Positions 1-8,699 of a stretch of DNA of 12,348 nucleotides are shown piece by piece. Position 1 is the stretch's first letter. Each line of letters opens with the position of its first letter. The position numbers were made by a program, and so were the translations under genes. The notes below the pieces were generated by a model. It worked only from the letters and a program-made list of their open reading frames with translations, made no database searches and had not been told where the DNA came from. The stretch lies in NCBI GenBank assembly GCA_910592205.1, contig CAJVPJ010001094.1, positions 1 through 12,348 of the forward strand. Reading direction: 5' to 3'. This DNA comes from Paraglomus occultum (Eukaryota > Glomeromycota > Glomeromycetes > Paraglomerales > Paraglomeraceae).

Positions 1-284
1 TATAGAGGTAATCCTATATTAATCACATTATGGTTTATATTCATCACCTTCTGGTATGATAAAGTGAGCATTAAAATTAACCATTCCATAAGCACCATTC
101 TTACTTCAAAATGTCATCAGTCACACTGGTCAATTTTATGGTCACATCATAATCAGTCTCTCATTTATAAAATGTTCACTTTGTCTGGTTTTGTTGCAGC
201 ATGCCCCATATTAATATGTCACCAACTGTTGTACTAAAACTCTTTAAGAAATTTAGTGACATGCCAGAATTGTTTATTTCTGTG

Positions 285-353
285 GTAAAGCAATCTCTGT
301 CATTATTAATTAAAGCCATATTCAATCTGACTCTATTATTTTTATTTTGATAG
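285..353 (+). other. Intron of kinase copy 1
   Basis: It runs from GTAAAG to TTGATAG and sits at the same codon boundary (phase 0, between the alpha-C Glu position and F(K/R)NH) as the 72-bp intron 11389-11318 of the intact paralog. The two introns share similar 3' ends (TTTATTTTGATAG against TTTATTTGATAG), which supports common descent of the two genes. Confidence 0.8.
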
Positions 354-1143
354 TTCAGAAACCATGTCAAGTGTTCAAATAATGATTTCCTTGATTATGA
401 TCTTTATGGAGTCCACACAAAACCCAGAAACAAAAGAATACATAATTGTTATGGAATATGCTAACAATGGCAGTCTTTCATCTTATTTGGATCAAAATAT
501 TAACAAATTGACATGGAGAATGAAATTAAAGTGTTTGAAGGATATTGCATGGTATTTGAGCAGCATTCATAATAATAATGTGGGATTAGTACATTGTGAT
601 CTTCATGGTGGAAACATAGTCTTGCATGGTGACAATGATTCAATAACATCACTTATTTGTGATCTTGGTCTTTCTCAATCAGTAACTTTGCATGGACCTA
701 ATTCAAACATTCGAGGTGTGTTACCTTTTATTGCACCAGAAGTCTTCCATACTTGTGAATTTACTCAAAAATCAGACATATATTCTTTTGGTATTATTAT
801 GTATTTAACTGCCACTGGGGAACAGCCATTTAGAGATAGAGAATTTGATAGAGGCTTAGTGTGTGACATTATGGGTGGACTACGACCATCAATGCCTGAT
901 TCAGCACCAGAAGAATACCAAAAACTTGCCGGCCGGTGATGCTGATCCTCATAAGCGCCCATGTATACAGAGGCTTTAGTGAACTTAATTCTGACAGCAA
1001 CATATGGGATACCATATATCACAATAATGTCAAACTTTTGTCATATCTTGAAAAGCAGAGTAAATATTCTAGCATGCACTTACCCACTGGTAATCTGCCC
1101 AAACCAAGAAATAGCAATGATAATGATTTGGATTCAACTGCAG

Positions 1144-1219
1144 GTATGAAGACAATTATCAGTTATTGTTATAATGAAGTCAATTTACAATATTAACAAC
1201 ATCCACTCTTATGATTTAG
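1144..1219 (+). other. 3' intron of kinase copy 1, shared with copy 3
   Basis: The donor is CAG|GTATGA and the acceptor ATTTAG|TGACTC, with a branch-like ATTAAC near 1192. After splicing the last codons read through to TAA at 1237-1239. The same intron, with recognisable internal similarity such as TTATAATGAAGTCAATTTA, occurs on the other strand in copy 3 (8176-8096). It is absent from the intact kinase at 10433-12348, whose C-terminus is different. Confidence 0.7.
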
Positions 1220-1302
1220 TGACTCGAATAATCTTGTAATGTTTGCGGTCTATTTACAATTTATACCTGAGTTCTATTCAAATGTTTATTTCTCTTCCAA
1301 TT

Positions 1303-1308
1303 AATAAA
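1303..1308 (+). promoter_or_regulatory. Possible polyadenylation signal of kinase copy 1
   Basis: AATAAATAAAT lies about 65 bp after the inferred stop of copy 1, which is a reasonable distance for a 3'-end signal. In AT-rich DNA this hexamer is common by chance, so it is only supportive. Confidence 0.3.
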
Positions 1309-2074
1309 TAAATATGATATGCTTCCAAGTATGTATGTAAGTTTAATAAGATTCCGAAACGACGACGCCTACTTTTGCTGGAGTAATTTGTAAGAGCATA
1401 TAGAGCATATTGTAGTAAATATTGAGAAACAACTATCTAAAGCTTATGAAACTAGTTAATAGTAAAGTGTTTTTGATGCGTAATTTGATTCGAACTCAAT
1501 CGGCCAATAAGGATAATTTTCTCAACACCGTGATCGCTTTCATTTAGTCATTGGATATTTGAACGCTTGATCGAGTAATAGCCACTCCATGACTAGACTG
1601 CAGACAAGAATCCTAAAAACGTGATAAACGCAGCTCTCACGCCTACTCGAATCGTCCGATTAAACTGACTCCTGTAAGAATTAAAAACTTAGTGCTTATA
1701 AATGGTACTACGTGATAATGAATCATCAATCCATTCACATCGCCTCTTCTTTGCTGCATTGCCTTGACATTTCGTAAAGACGCAAGTTTTAACCAACGGG
1801 GAGAATAAAACGTGCCATACACTTGTGTAAGCGCCAAGATCATATCAATTATGTAAAATGACATTTGATTTGCTCATTCTAACTTCTTGTCGGGAATCCG
1901 AGCGAACATAGCTATTTGCAACATATAAAGGTTCGTTACTCTTGGTTCGAGGGTCTTTTTCATTAGTAGTTCAATGTCGTGCATCGGAGTGGTATGATGT
2001 CATCCCTCGCAGTTCACCTGCAACATTTTCTTTTCGTCTGAATATGTCGATAGTGACGGTTGTAAGACCAATAT

Positions 2075-2350
2075 TCAAATTTCCCATTTGTTGCCAAATA
2101 GACCGAACGTCTTGATGTATTGCAAGCATTCGGGTGAGAAGCCAAGGCGACGCGAACGAGCTCCGTAGCTACTGAACCGCCCGTCAATCATACTCTTCCC
2201 TGTTATGCCCAAACCCTCCGACCAACGCACATAATTTTTAAACCAGGCTTCGAATGACGTGTTCAGTCTTTGTAAAGCAAATCCTCGGGCTTTAAATCTA
2301 TAGAAAGAGAAGAGGAAATTAGCAAAGATCAATATCCGAGACCAATTCAT
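2075..2350 (-). CDS. Hypothetical ORF, 91 codons
   Basis: Unrecognised open frame in the GC-richer stretch. The protein is rich in Arg, Phe and Ser, with a mildly hydrophobic start (ILIFANFLFSFY) followed by a basic aromatic part (RFKARGFALQRLNTSFEAWF). A CTTTCTATAG that could be an intron acceptor lies inside the beginning, so the true exon might start after it, at FKARGF. There are no neighbours to form a gene with and no known motif. It may be a chance frame. Confidence 0.18.
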   Translation of the reverse strand: MNWSRILIFANFLFSFYRFKARGFALQRLNTSFEAWFKNYVRWSEGLGITGKSMIDGRFSSYGARSRRLGFSPECLQYIKTFGLFGNKWEI

Positions 2351-3385
2351 TGAAACTCGACGTAAAGAATTACCATGATGTACAACGTGACGTTTGCTCC
2401 AATATCAAAGCCCCTGCCAATCCATGAAGTAAGCGGGTGCTCCGACTCTGAAGCGATTTATTCAGTCTCAAAACTCATCTTCTGTACATCTACGAATTGA
2501 GTCAATGCTACAAAAAGTCGCAATTGTATGCGCTTGTCTTTTTCAGAATCCAAGTTCGCTTGCATGCAACATTGCCAAGATTATAATTGATTCGTAGAAT
2601 CGGCCATTATTATCAAATAAGATATCCAACTGAAAGAGGTTCGTTCACACAGTCAAGAGAGGTGAAATGAGACTTAGAGTAGCGAGAGGAACGCATCTTT
2701 TCGATAGCAAATGACTCTCATCCATTCCTAAAGATTGATTCATGACATTAGTTTGCCGTTTTCAGATAAGCTGTGTAAGAAAACAGTAACAATCATCATG
2801 ATACTCACATTCTCTCACTCGTAAAGCAATTAGCTTTGCTGATTGATATTCACTTTTTCGTTCACCTTTCACTATAGGAATAAAGTCTACTGATAAGGGC
2901 ACACCCATAAACGTTGGATTTCAAATAATTCCTTAAATCATTTACGATGACGATATGTTTGAGATCCGATGATGAGGGATGTAAGCGGAAGATGGTGTGC
3001 GTTGGACTTGGATCTGGACGCGCTTTCTGTCAGAGCGATTGATAAAGACTAAACGATGTTGCTGACGATAAGGCTACCCAATTACATAACGCACCTCGGA
3101 CATGTTTCGGAAATAGAATATAGTCTGCTGTTTCGTTTTCCGCGAGCGCTGCCGTGTGCTCTTATACAATTGATATGCTCGGAGGATGTTTTGATCGTCT
3201 AAATTGGTCGTTAAGAACTGTGCACGAGCTAATCTTGATCATCGATATTACCATCTCTCTGATAGCATCACGTCCTTGTGGATGTGATATCTGCTTACAC
3301 AAATATTTGTTGAATAACTGTGAGAAACAGGATCTAGAACCTGAATGATACCGATCGCTCTAATGCTGACTGTTGTGCTTTGTAG

Positions 3386-3487
3386 ATGAAGTCGTCTGCA
3401 ATAGAATTGATAAACATGCGAAGGCTGATGAATCTTCGATGTTGGCCTATTTAGCTGACCAATTCAAGGCATTAAACAATCAGTATG
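3386..3487 (+). CDS. Candidate internal exon of unknown gene
   Basis: A 102-bp open piece bounded by a TTTGTAG acceptor and a G|GTTAGT donor. It encodes a hydrophilic, helix-prone peptide containing EVVCNRIDKHAKADESSM and then LAYLADQFKALNNQYG. The composition looks more like protein than the surrounding frames. I could not find a convincing partner exon: splicing to the next AG near 3547 runs into a stop after about six codons. The family is unknown. Confidence 0.22.
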
Positions 3488-5331
3488 GTTAGTTTATTGA
3501 CAATGTGTGGTCATTATAACTCAACGTAAATACATGTGTCATATAAGACAACATACTTCACCTTTAAAATATCAATGTGTAATCCTCCAACATCGAGGCC
3601 TCTATTCCTCCAACGTCCGAGTAATGATATGCTTTCACGTCTGTCCAAAGCCTGTGGTCTCTGCAACAGCTCACCAAACTCATGCATCACTTCCCGGCCA
3701 TTCGGTGGTCATATCATTGTCAGTGGCAGACTTGATGAAAATCCCATCGATAATACTCTTTACCACAACTGGTTCTGGAGTAAAACTATCTCACATTTAT
3801 TTCACTCATTAAGTTGTTGGACAGGGACGCGACTACTATCGTCACACCGGACAACCATCGACTCGTTAGATCGTTATTAGTACGCACGCAGTACGCATTA
3901 GATGCATTGTTCGTAGAAAGCCGGCGAAAGTCTTTATGAACGGGAATTTCGATCTTCAAAGCCTAGTGAATTCAAAATGCTACAATGAATAAATTGGAAT
4001 AGATACTCGTGCCCGTATAATGCGATGCTTAGTAATTCAATCACCAAAGTTGTTGAAACCCTTCAAATAGTTCAAGACAGACTTGAGCCGACCGACTTTG
4101 ATAGACTATGAATGTTGGACGTGTCGACATACTATATGGAATGCTCGTGAAACCATCGGAGCTGCGCGGAAACGAGAATTACGTCATCAAATTTCACGAT
4201 GGCTATTCTTGCGCATATGTTTCTTTTGAATATTAACCTTTTTTCTTATGGAACGATTATTCTTGAACGATCATAAATTTCGTATTCTCTAGTCTAATGC
4301 ATCGTAAGATTAAAGAAAAAGCATTTAGAGAAGTAAATTTCGTCGCAAGTCGGGCCAGAATAACTAACCTTCAATATACGTTATTGAGAATGTCATTTTT
4401 AATAATTAGTTAAAACTTCTCAAGGCATTCAATAGTTTCCTTGTCGGTTACTCAGGAAATTTGATCACTCTTTTCTTCGCGCGTCATTCCAAGAAATGCA
4501 TTTAACAATTTTTCTTATAATTGCTAGCAAATCGTTGAATTTCGGTCTGTAATAAAGTTTTTCATTACAGCCAATTGGTAACAAGACTTGCTCTGACAAA
4601 TTTGCTATGACCAGAGTACATACATCCAGAATTTAAACCTACGTAATTTTGAATTAGAATTACGCTTCGTTGTACAAAAACTATTATGAGTTCAACACTT
4701 GAGCTTTGATAATTCTCTTTCCAAAAATAGCCAGTTAGCACCATGGCTAAGAGAATTTAAAGAGATAACAGTGTCGGCCAGCGCACAGCAGTTTCCTAAA
4801 CTGTTAGACGATACGTAAGACACTACAATCAGTTACCGTCGCAATCAGTTTTTTATATTCTCGAGAAACAACAAACCCAGAAAATGTAGTAGTAGTGCGA
4901 CCTGGTTAGAATGATTCAAGTTTTTCAGATCAGGGCAAAGTCGAGGGAAAAAAAGAAACACTCACTGATAAAATACAAGCTTTGTAGCTTTCCGGGTTTG
5001 ATCCAAATATCCATGCTGGACAAATAAATTCTATTTTAAAGGCATGTATTGACTCCCGCTAGACAAATGTTTGCATTTGATCTGCATCAAAATTACTGAT
5101 AAAGCACAATGACTGCGATTAAGGCGCCTGAAATTGACAAATTGATTCAAGAAAGAAATTGCAACATTACATTCTAAAATTATTAGTTCTACCCATTCCT
5201 TTGCATTAGCATTGGGAGAACACAATAAAATATTTTGAAAACGTAACATAATTTCTCGCACACGTCTTAGTTCTATTCCTAAATTGCGTCGATTTGGGTT
5301 TCCAAACATTAACATGGTAGTTCCATATATA

Positions 5332-5353
5332 CAGTGCCGAAAAAAGTTTTCGG
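5332..5353 (+). repeat. Left terminal inverted repeat
   Basis: CAGTGCCGAAAAAAGTTTT followed by CGG, next to a TA at 5330-5331. It pairs with the right end at 5965-5986; the four differences are at positions 1, 7, 8 and 9 of the repeat. Confidence 0.8.
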
Positions 5354-5539
5354 AATAGAACGCGTGCCACGTAAACGGTATTTCTTCCCGAAATACGCGT
5401 CTAATCCAAAAAGTCATCTAACACGTTTTGTACGCTCTAACCTTATGCACGTAGCATTAAAAAAACGCAACCACATACCTTTGTAATTCGCACAATTTGT
5501 CTTACTTGTTTACACATTTTGTTTTGCCACTCAAAGACA

Positions 5540-5861
5540 ATGACAAAGCCTTCATTCGATCAACGTCGCAAGACCATAGCCTCTCTGTGGGCAAATGGTA
5601 CTCAGGATGCCAATACATTACATAAACTAGCCCAGATCTTAATATGATCGAAAATTTGTGGCAAATTCTAAAGACAAGGGTTGAAGTACAAATCAATAAA
5701 CTTTTGGTAAAAAAGCAAAAGGTCACAGTAGAGATTTTCGTAAAACAATTCAGAAAGAATGGGAAAAGATCGAAAAAAGTACATATGTTAATTTGGCTCA
5801 TAGCATACTATCAAGATTGAATGAAATAATTGGGAAAAATGGTAATAAAATAAGCTATTAA
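5540..5861 (+). pseudogene. Tc1/mariner transposase, core deleted
   Basis: The plus strand starts MTKPSFDQRRKTIASLWANG at 5540, the kind of N-terminal helix-turn-helix start seen in Tc1 transposases. After LHKLA the sequence jumps to the C-terminal end of the catalytic domain, SPDLNMIENLWQILK, in a different frame (frame beginning 5629); the original frame hits TGA at 5645. A second frame change near 5740 leads to TIQKEWEKIEKSTYVNLAHS and a C-terminus GKNGNKISY ending at TAA 5859-5861. So the paired-domain remainder and the first catalytic Asp region are missing, and at least two frameshifts exist. The DLN(x)IENLW signature, which holds the last acidic residue of the DDE/D triad region, identifies the family firmly. 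The protein cannot be functional. Confidence 0.82.
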
Positions 5862-5964
5862 GTAGTAAATAAGTAAAACGTTTCGTTATATGGTGGAGAA
5901 CATATCTGTAAAGTTTAATGTTTTTTTGACCAGTTTTCGATGCACACTTAATAAAAATGTTACC

Positions 5965-5986
5965 CCGAAAACTTTTTCGCGCACTA
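5965..5986 (-). repeat. Right terminal inverted repeat
   Basis: Reads CCGAAAACTTTTTCGCGC then ACTA on the plus strand, next to TA at 5987-5988. It is the inverted partner of 5332-5353. Confidence 0.8.
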
Positions 5987-6089
5987 TACGTTTATGAAAT
6001 GCATTGCATTTTATCGAAACAGGATCAAAAATAAAAACAAATTTCGATATAAATATGTTTATTATGTAAAGTTTAATTTCTTATCAAAT

Positions 6090-7374
6090 TGTTAATGACT
6101 GTGACTAAAGCCTCCCATTACGAGAATATATGTTCTAAAATCGCACTCTTTTTACTCATTAATAATACTGTATATAGCCACTGTATTTTGGTAATATTTT
6201 TTAATCAATGATGCAAATATACTAATACTAACACATAATATAACCCGCTTGTCACATATTTCTTGTAGTACCAATTAAATTATCTCGTATCCACCGAAAT
6301 AGGTATGTCGCAAAAAAGAAGCAATATAGAAATTTACCAGTTTCTCAAATTCAGACCCAGTAGAAACGAATCAGAGTGACAACCCTTCTCACATATAATA
6401 ACGGAAATAACCAATACCGTCTGCACAGTAAACGGTTGCTAGAATAAACATACAGTCGTTCAATTTATGCAAGTTAGTTTTGTAAGCCGTGACCAAGTAT
6501 AGATAATTTCCGTTGTAACATTTTTTGCAATTGATTATTTCCCGGTGGGTATATTTGTTTAGTAAAACAATCTCAAAATATTGAAGCAGACGTAGTCTCC
6601 CTAGCGAGTATTATATTTTCCAGCGTCTTTGTCCCAATAATTGTATTTATTAAATTTTTTGCAATTACAATAATCCTTTGTTTTTTAGTGAAACTTGTGC
6701 TATAAATTATAGTATATCTTCTGGTAAAGACTTTTTTTCGCTGATAACACAGTACAAACCGATTTTTTATATCAACTGTATATGAAATCCAAACCTGCTT
6801 AATTTTGTTTGGAGATTTTGACATCAAGGTTATTATTTAATATTACAAACGCGTTTGGTGTAGTAAAATTTTCCTGGTCCACTAGTCTTCGAAATTAATC
6901 ATTGAAGAAATAAACGTTTAGTTTGATATTAACTAATATTGTATGCATACGCAAAATCGATTTTCCATCGTGAGTATAAGAAACCCCACTTCAAGATAAC
7001 TAACTATATTTTTAGATTTATCGTATAAATAGTCTAAGGTCTCGTTAAAAAGCTTGAACCTCAAGATCAATATACATAGCTTTGCCATGCATGCTGTTCC
7101 GGTTTATGAATACCAAACTAATGAGAAAAACCGACTTACAACAAGGGAGATAGACAAAGTCGAAATTTTAAATAATGTCATTTTAAAAAAGCAATCAAGC
7201 GGACTAAATTTTATTTCAAAATTTATTAATATGGTCCAAAAAAGTACGCTTATAGTAGTAAATTTTTTTTTTTGAAATTCATTCACATACTTAAATAAAT
7301 TGACTTACGAATTGGGTTTGAGGAATATATCAGTAGAAATTTATTAAAACATGTACACAGACAAAAAAGTTTTA
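6090..7374. other. AT-rich stretch, nothing recognised
   Basis: Very AT-rich with many short T and A runs. Frames of 60-85 codons on both strands (for example minus 6573-6827 and plus 7054-7275) are Lys/Ile/Asn/Phe-rich, as any frame in such DNA would be, and show no domain. A motif at 7358-7373 (CAGACAAAAAAGTTTT) resembles the Tc1 inverted end at 5332 and directly abuts the transposase fragment to its right. Confidence 0.5.
7358..7373. repeat. Possible transposon end next to transposase fragment
   Basis: CAGACAAAAAAGTTTT resembles the inner part of the Tc1/mariner inverted end at 5332 (CAGTGCCGAAAAAAGTTTT). It lies immediately beyond the stop of the transposase-like fragment, where a deleted element would have its terminal repeat. 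A convincing partner beyond 7845 was not found (only a weak ACTTTTTGCGCCAGACC near 7970). Confidence 0.2.
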
Positions 7375-7845
7375 CTAGTCATTAATTTTGACCAGTAATA
7401 TATCATCGTTTAAATTTCCATATTCTTTGGCCCTATCAAGCGATCTTTTCCAAAACCCAAGAATTACTTTAGACGTAACCTTTTCGTTAAATGCGTGCAA
7501 TAATTTGTATCTAATAGCAAGAAAATTAGGATGTGGACCAGTCATAACAAACTTGCGTATGAGATCAACAACATTGTGATCGGGTGGACGCCCTTGCATT
7601 CTTCGCTCTAAACGCTCTGAGAATTTTTTATTTTTACGTTCAGCAACCACTCACACAAGGATTACCTCACTAATTCCAAGGACCGAAGTAATCTCCTTGC
7701 GTAGTAGTAGTGGTAAGTCTAGACGTTGCGCCTGGTACTGTCGAGTATTTAAAAAGTATTGGTAAACGCGAATAATTATTCGCTTTTCGTCACTGGTTAA
7801 AGAACTTTGCTCTCTATCTAGGTCTTCCGTGGGAAAAATAAATGA
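7375..7845 (-). pseudogene. Transposase-like N-terminal fragment with in-frame stop
   Basis: A single minus-strand frame from 7845 to TAG at 7377-7375, interrupted only by TGA at 7653-7651. The first part contains SSLTSDEKRIIIRVYQYF, then RLDLPLLLRKEITSVLGISE (helix-turn-helix-like), then the stop. The second part contains VVAERKNKKF, the linker GRPPDHNVVDLIRKFV and a further helical segment ending WKRSLDRAKEYGNLNDD. The pattern HTH - GRP linker - 'dLIRkfV' - second HTH resembles the bipartite DNA-binding half of IS630/Tc1/mariner-like transposases common in these fungi. No DDE catalytic half follows. No ATG is visible at the start. That it is coding-derived is likely; the exact family is an inference. 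Confidence 0.5.
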
Positions 7846-8082
7846 TCAAGTTTGTTACGAATATTTGAAGTTCGACATCTTCCTTACATTTTATTAATTT
7901 GTATGCTCACATGATTCGATTAGCAAATTTTGTACATGCGATGAATTCAGGTGACGAATTCCGTGTATCAACTTTTTGCGCCAGACCATATTAATATAGA
8001 TACACCATACAGAAAATAAACTCGTTGAGTCCGTTGAATATCTATAAATCTTGAATAAGCTGTGAACTCCCGACCTCATTCA

Positions 8083-8683
8083 AAACTTTGAGTCACTAAA
8101 TTATATAACAATAAGACAATTAGCAACGTTAATATCATAAATTGACTTCATTATAACCCAATTATTGTCTTTGTACCTGCAGCTGAATGCTATTCGTCGG
8201 TTTGGGCAAATTTTTAGTGGGTAAGAGTTTACTAGAGTATTTACTCTCCTTCTCAAGACGTGATAAGGGCGTTACATCATTATGATAAACGGCATCCCAT
8301 ATATTAGTATTGTTGGTTTTCACTTTCTCAATAAGCTCCCCAATATATCTGTAAAGTGCCTTTCCATCTTTAAAGGATCAGCATCACGACACTGCCTGGC
8401 AAGTTTCTTGTATTCATCTGGGGCAGAATCAGGCATCGATGGCCGTAGTCCGCCCATAATATCACATGTTAAATTAAATCCCTATCGTGCATTCTTCGTT
8501 ACGTCCAAGCAACACCAACGTTATCCTTTCCGCCGTGCAAACAGCCAGCAGCGCAGTAAACGTTATCAGTCTGAGTTGATTCTATCTTAGTAATCTCTGA
8601 GTAAGGAATCCATTCAAGTTTATTGTATTCATCCACATAACTGGATTGAATCAAGTTGTCGATTGCTGGGTTATTATTGACTC
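8083..8683 (-). pseudogene. Decayed TKL-type kinase, copy 3, catalytic core deleted
   Basis: The minus strand begins after an intron acceptor TTATTTCCAG (AG at 8685-8684). The first part reads NPAIDNLIQSSYVDEYNKLE, then WIPYSEITKIE, the linker typical of these fungal kinases, then a degraded N-lobe (DNVYCAAGCLHGGKDNVGVA). Near 8495-8505 it jumps to the C-lobe, DIMGGLRPSMPDSAPDEYKK and then LARQCRDADP, so the lysine-Glu pair, HxD, DFG and APE regions are all missing. Further breaks against the intact paralog: five extra bases (TTTAA) near 8475, ten bases missing near 8371, and 16 bases missing near the end relative to copy 1. The exon ends at 8177; the intron 8176-8096 matches the 3' intron of copy 1. 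It cannot encode a kinase. Confidence 0.8.
8096..8176 (-). other. 3' intron of kinase copy 3
   Basis: The donor is CAG|GTACAAAG and the acceptor ATTTAG|TGACTC (minus strand), 81 bp. The interior TTATAATGAAGTCAATTTA and ATATTAAC are the same as in the copy 1 intron at 1144-1219. This places copies 1 and 3 in one subgroup. Confidence 0.7.
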
Positions 8684-8699
8684 CTGGAAATAACATAGT

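Larger units (their letters stand above)
200..1239 (+). pseudogene. Decayed TKL-type protein kinase, copy 1
   Basis: Remnant of a Glomeromycotina-type TKL kinase, closely related to the intact gene at the right end. Exon pieces are 200-284 (TVVLKLFKKF, with the VVLK lysine), 354-1143 and 1220-1239; introns are 285-353 (69 bp) and 1144-1219 (76 bp). Visible motifs are EYANNGSL, HCDLHGGN (catalytic Asp kept), CDLGLS in the DFG position, FIAPEVF, YSFGIIMY and GGLRPSMPDSAP. Breaks, judged against the intact paralog: one extra T near 412 shifts frame just before NPETKEY; five bases are missing near 935-938, where the paralog has a Cys-Cys codon pair, giving a TGA; and a further indel near 957-975 shifts frame again. 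The frame then reads through NIWDTIYHNN and GNLPKPRNS. The glycine-rich loop exon is not found upstream, and the alpha-C Glu codon (GAG in the paralog) is GTG. The fold family is certain; loss of kinase function is a strong inference. Confidence 0.85.
1320..5030. other. Long stretch without a recognisable gene
   Basis: About 3.7 kb with no recognisable protein domain, RNA gene or transposon ends. By eye it contains more G/C and many more CpG steps than the AT-rich DNA at 6000-7370 and 9520-10430. Open frames of 60-115 codons occur on both strands (minus 1643-1864, minus 2075-2350, plus 3154-3348, plus 3536-3880), but none shows a motif I know. An exon-like piece is at 3386-3487. The stretch could hold fragments of an unknown spliced gene, an old decayed repeat, or simply intergenic DNA; I cannot separate these. 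Confidence 0.5.
5332..5986 (+). mobile_element. Tc1/mariner element, internally deleted
   Basis: A 655-bp element with 22-bp terminal inverted repeats that match at 18 positions, beginning CAGTGC on the left and TAGTGC (read inward) on the right. It is flanked by TA on both sides (5330-5331 and 5987-5988), as expected for Tc1/mariner target-site duplication. It carries the two ends of a transposase but not the middle (see 5540-5861). Full-length relatives are usually about 1.3-1.7 kb, so roughly half is missing. It cannot move by itself, but with both ends present it could be mobilised by an active relative. Confidence 0.8.
5031..6080 (-). pseudogene. Unknown ORF split by a Tc1/mariner insertion
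   Basis: Minus-strand open frame in two parts, 6080-5989 and 5331-5031, separated by the element 5332-5986. If the element and one TA copy are removed, the codons run on without a stop: ...NAFHKRIYGTTMLMFGNP... through to TAG at 5031-5033, about 131 codons in all. An in-frame TAA at 6083-6081 limits it upstream, and the upstream half has no ATG, so it may be an exon or lack its true start. The downstream half is the more protein-like (for example EWVELIILECNVAISFLNQF). No family is recognised. As present the frame enters the transposon end and reads on only to about 5417. Confidence 0.4.

Noticed and set aside
765-1022. 85-codon minus-strand frame inside kinase copy 1
   Set aside because: It lies antisense over the kinase C-lobe; the same antisense frame reappears over copies 2 and 3 (for example SGAESGIDGRSPPI), so it is a shadow of the conserved kinase coding sequence.
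1460-1540. tRNA-like TTCGAA word (GATTCGAACTC)
   Set aside because: It resembles a T-loop read on the minus strand, but no acceptor, D or anticodon stem could be folded around it.
3507-3880. Overlapping plus-strand frames of 101 and 114 codons
   Set aside because: Two frames overlap over the same DNA and neither shows a known motif; I could not link either to the exon candidate at 3386-3487 without a stop.
6573-6827. 84-codon minus-strand frame
   Set aside because: Lys/Ile/Thr-rich frame in very AT-rich DNA with no domain, no splice partners and no supporting context.
7054-7275. 73-codon plus-strand frame
   Set aside because: Starts from TTG, ends in a Phe run from a poly-T tract, overlaps an opposite-strand frame of similar size, and shows no motif.
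8282-8590. 102-codon plus-strand frame
   Set aside because: Antisense shadow of the minus-strand kinase copy 3; the matching shadow is also seen at 10613-10813.
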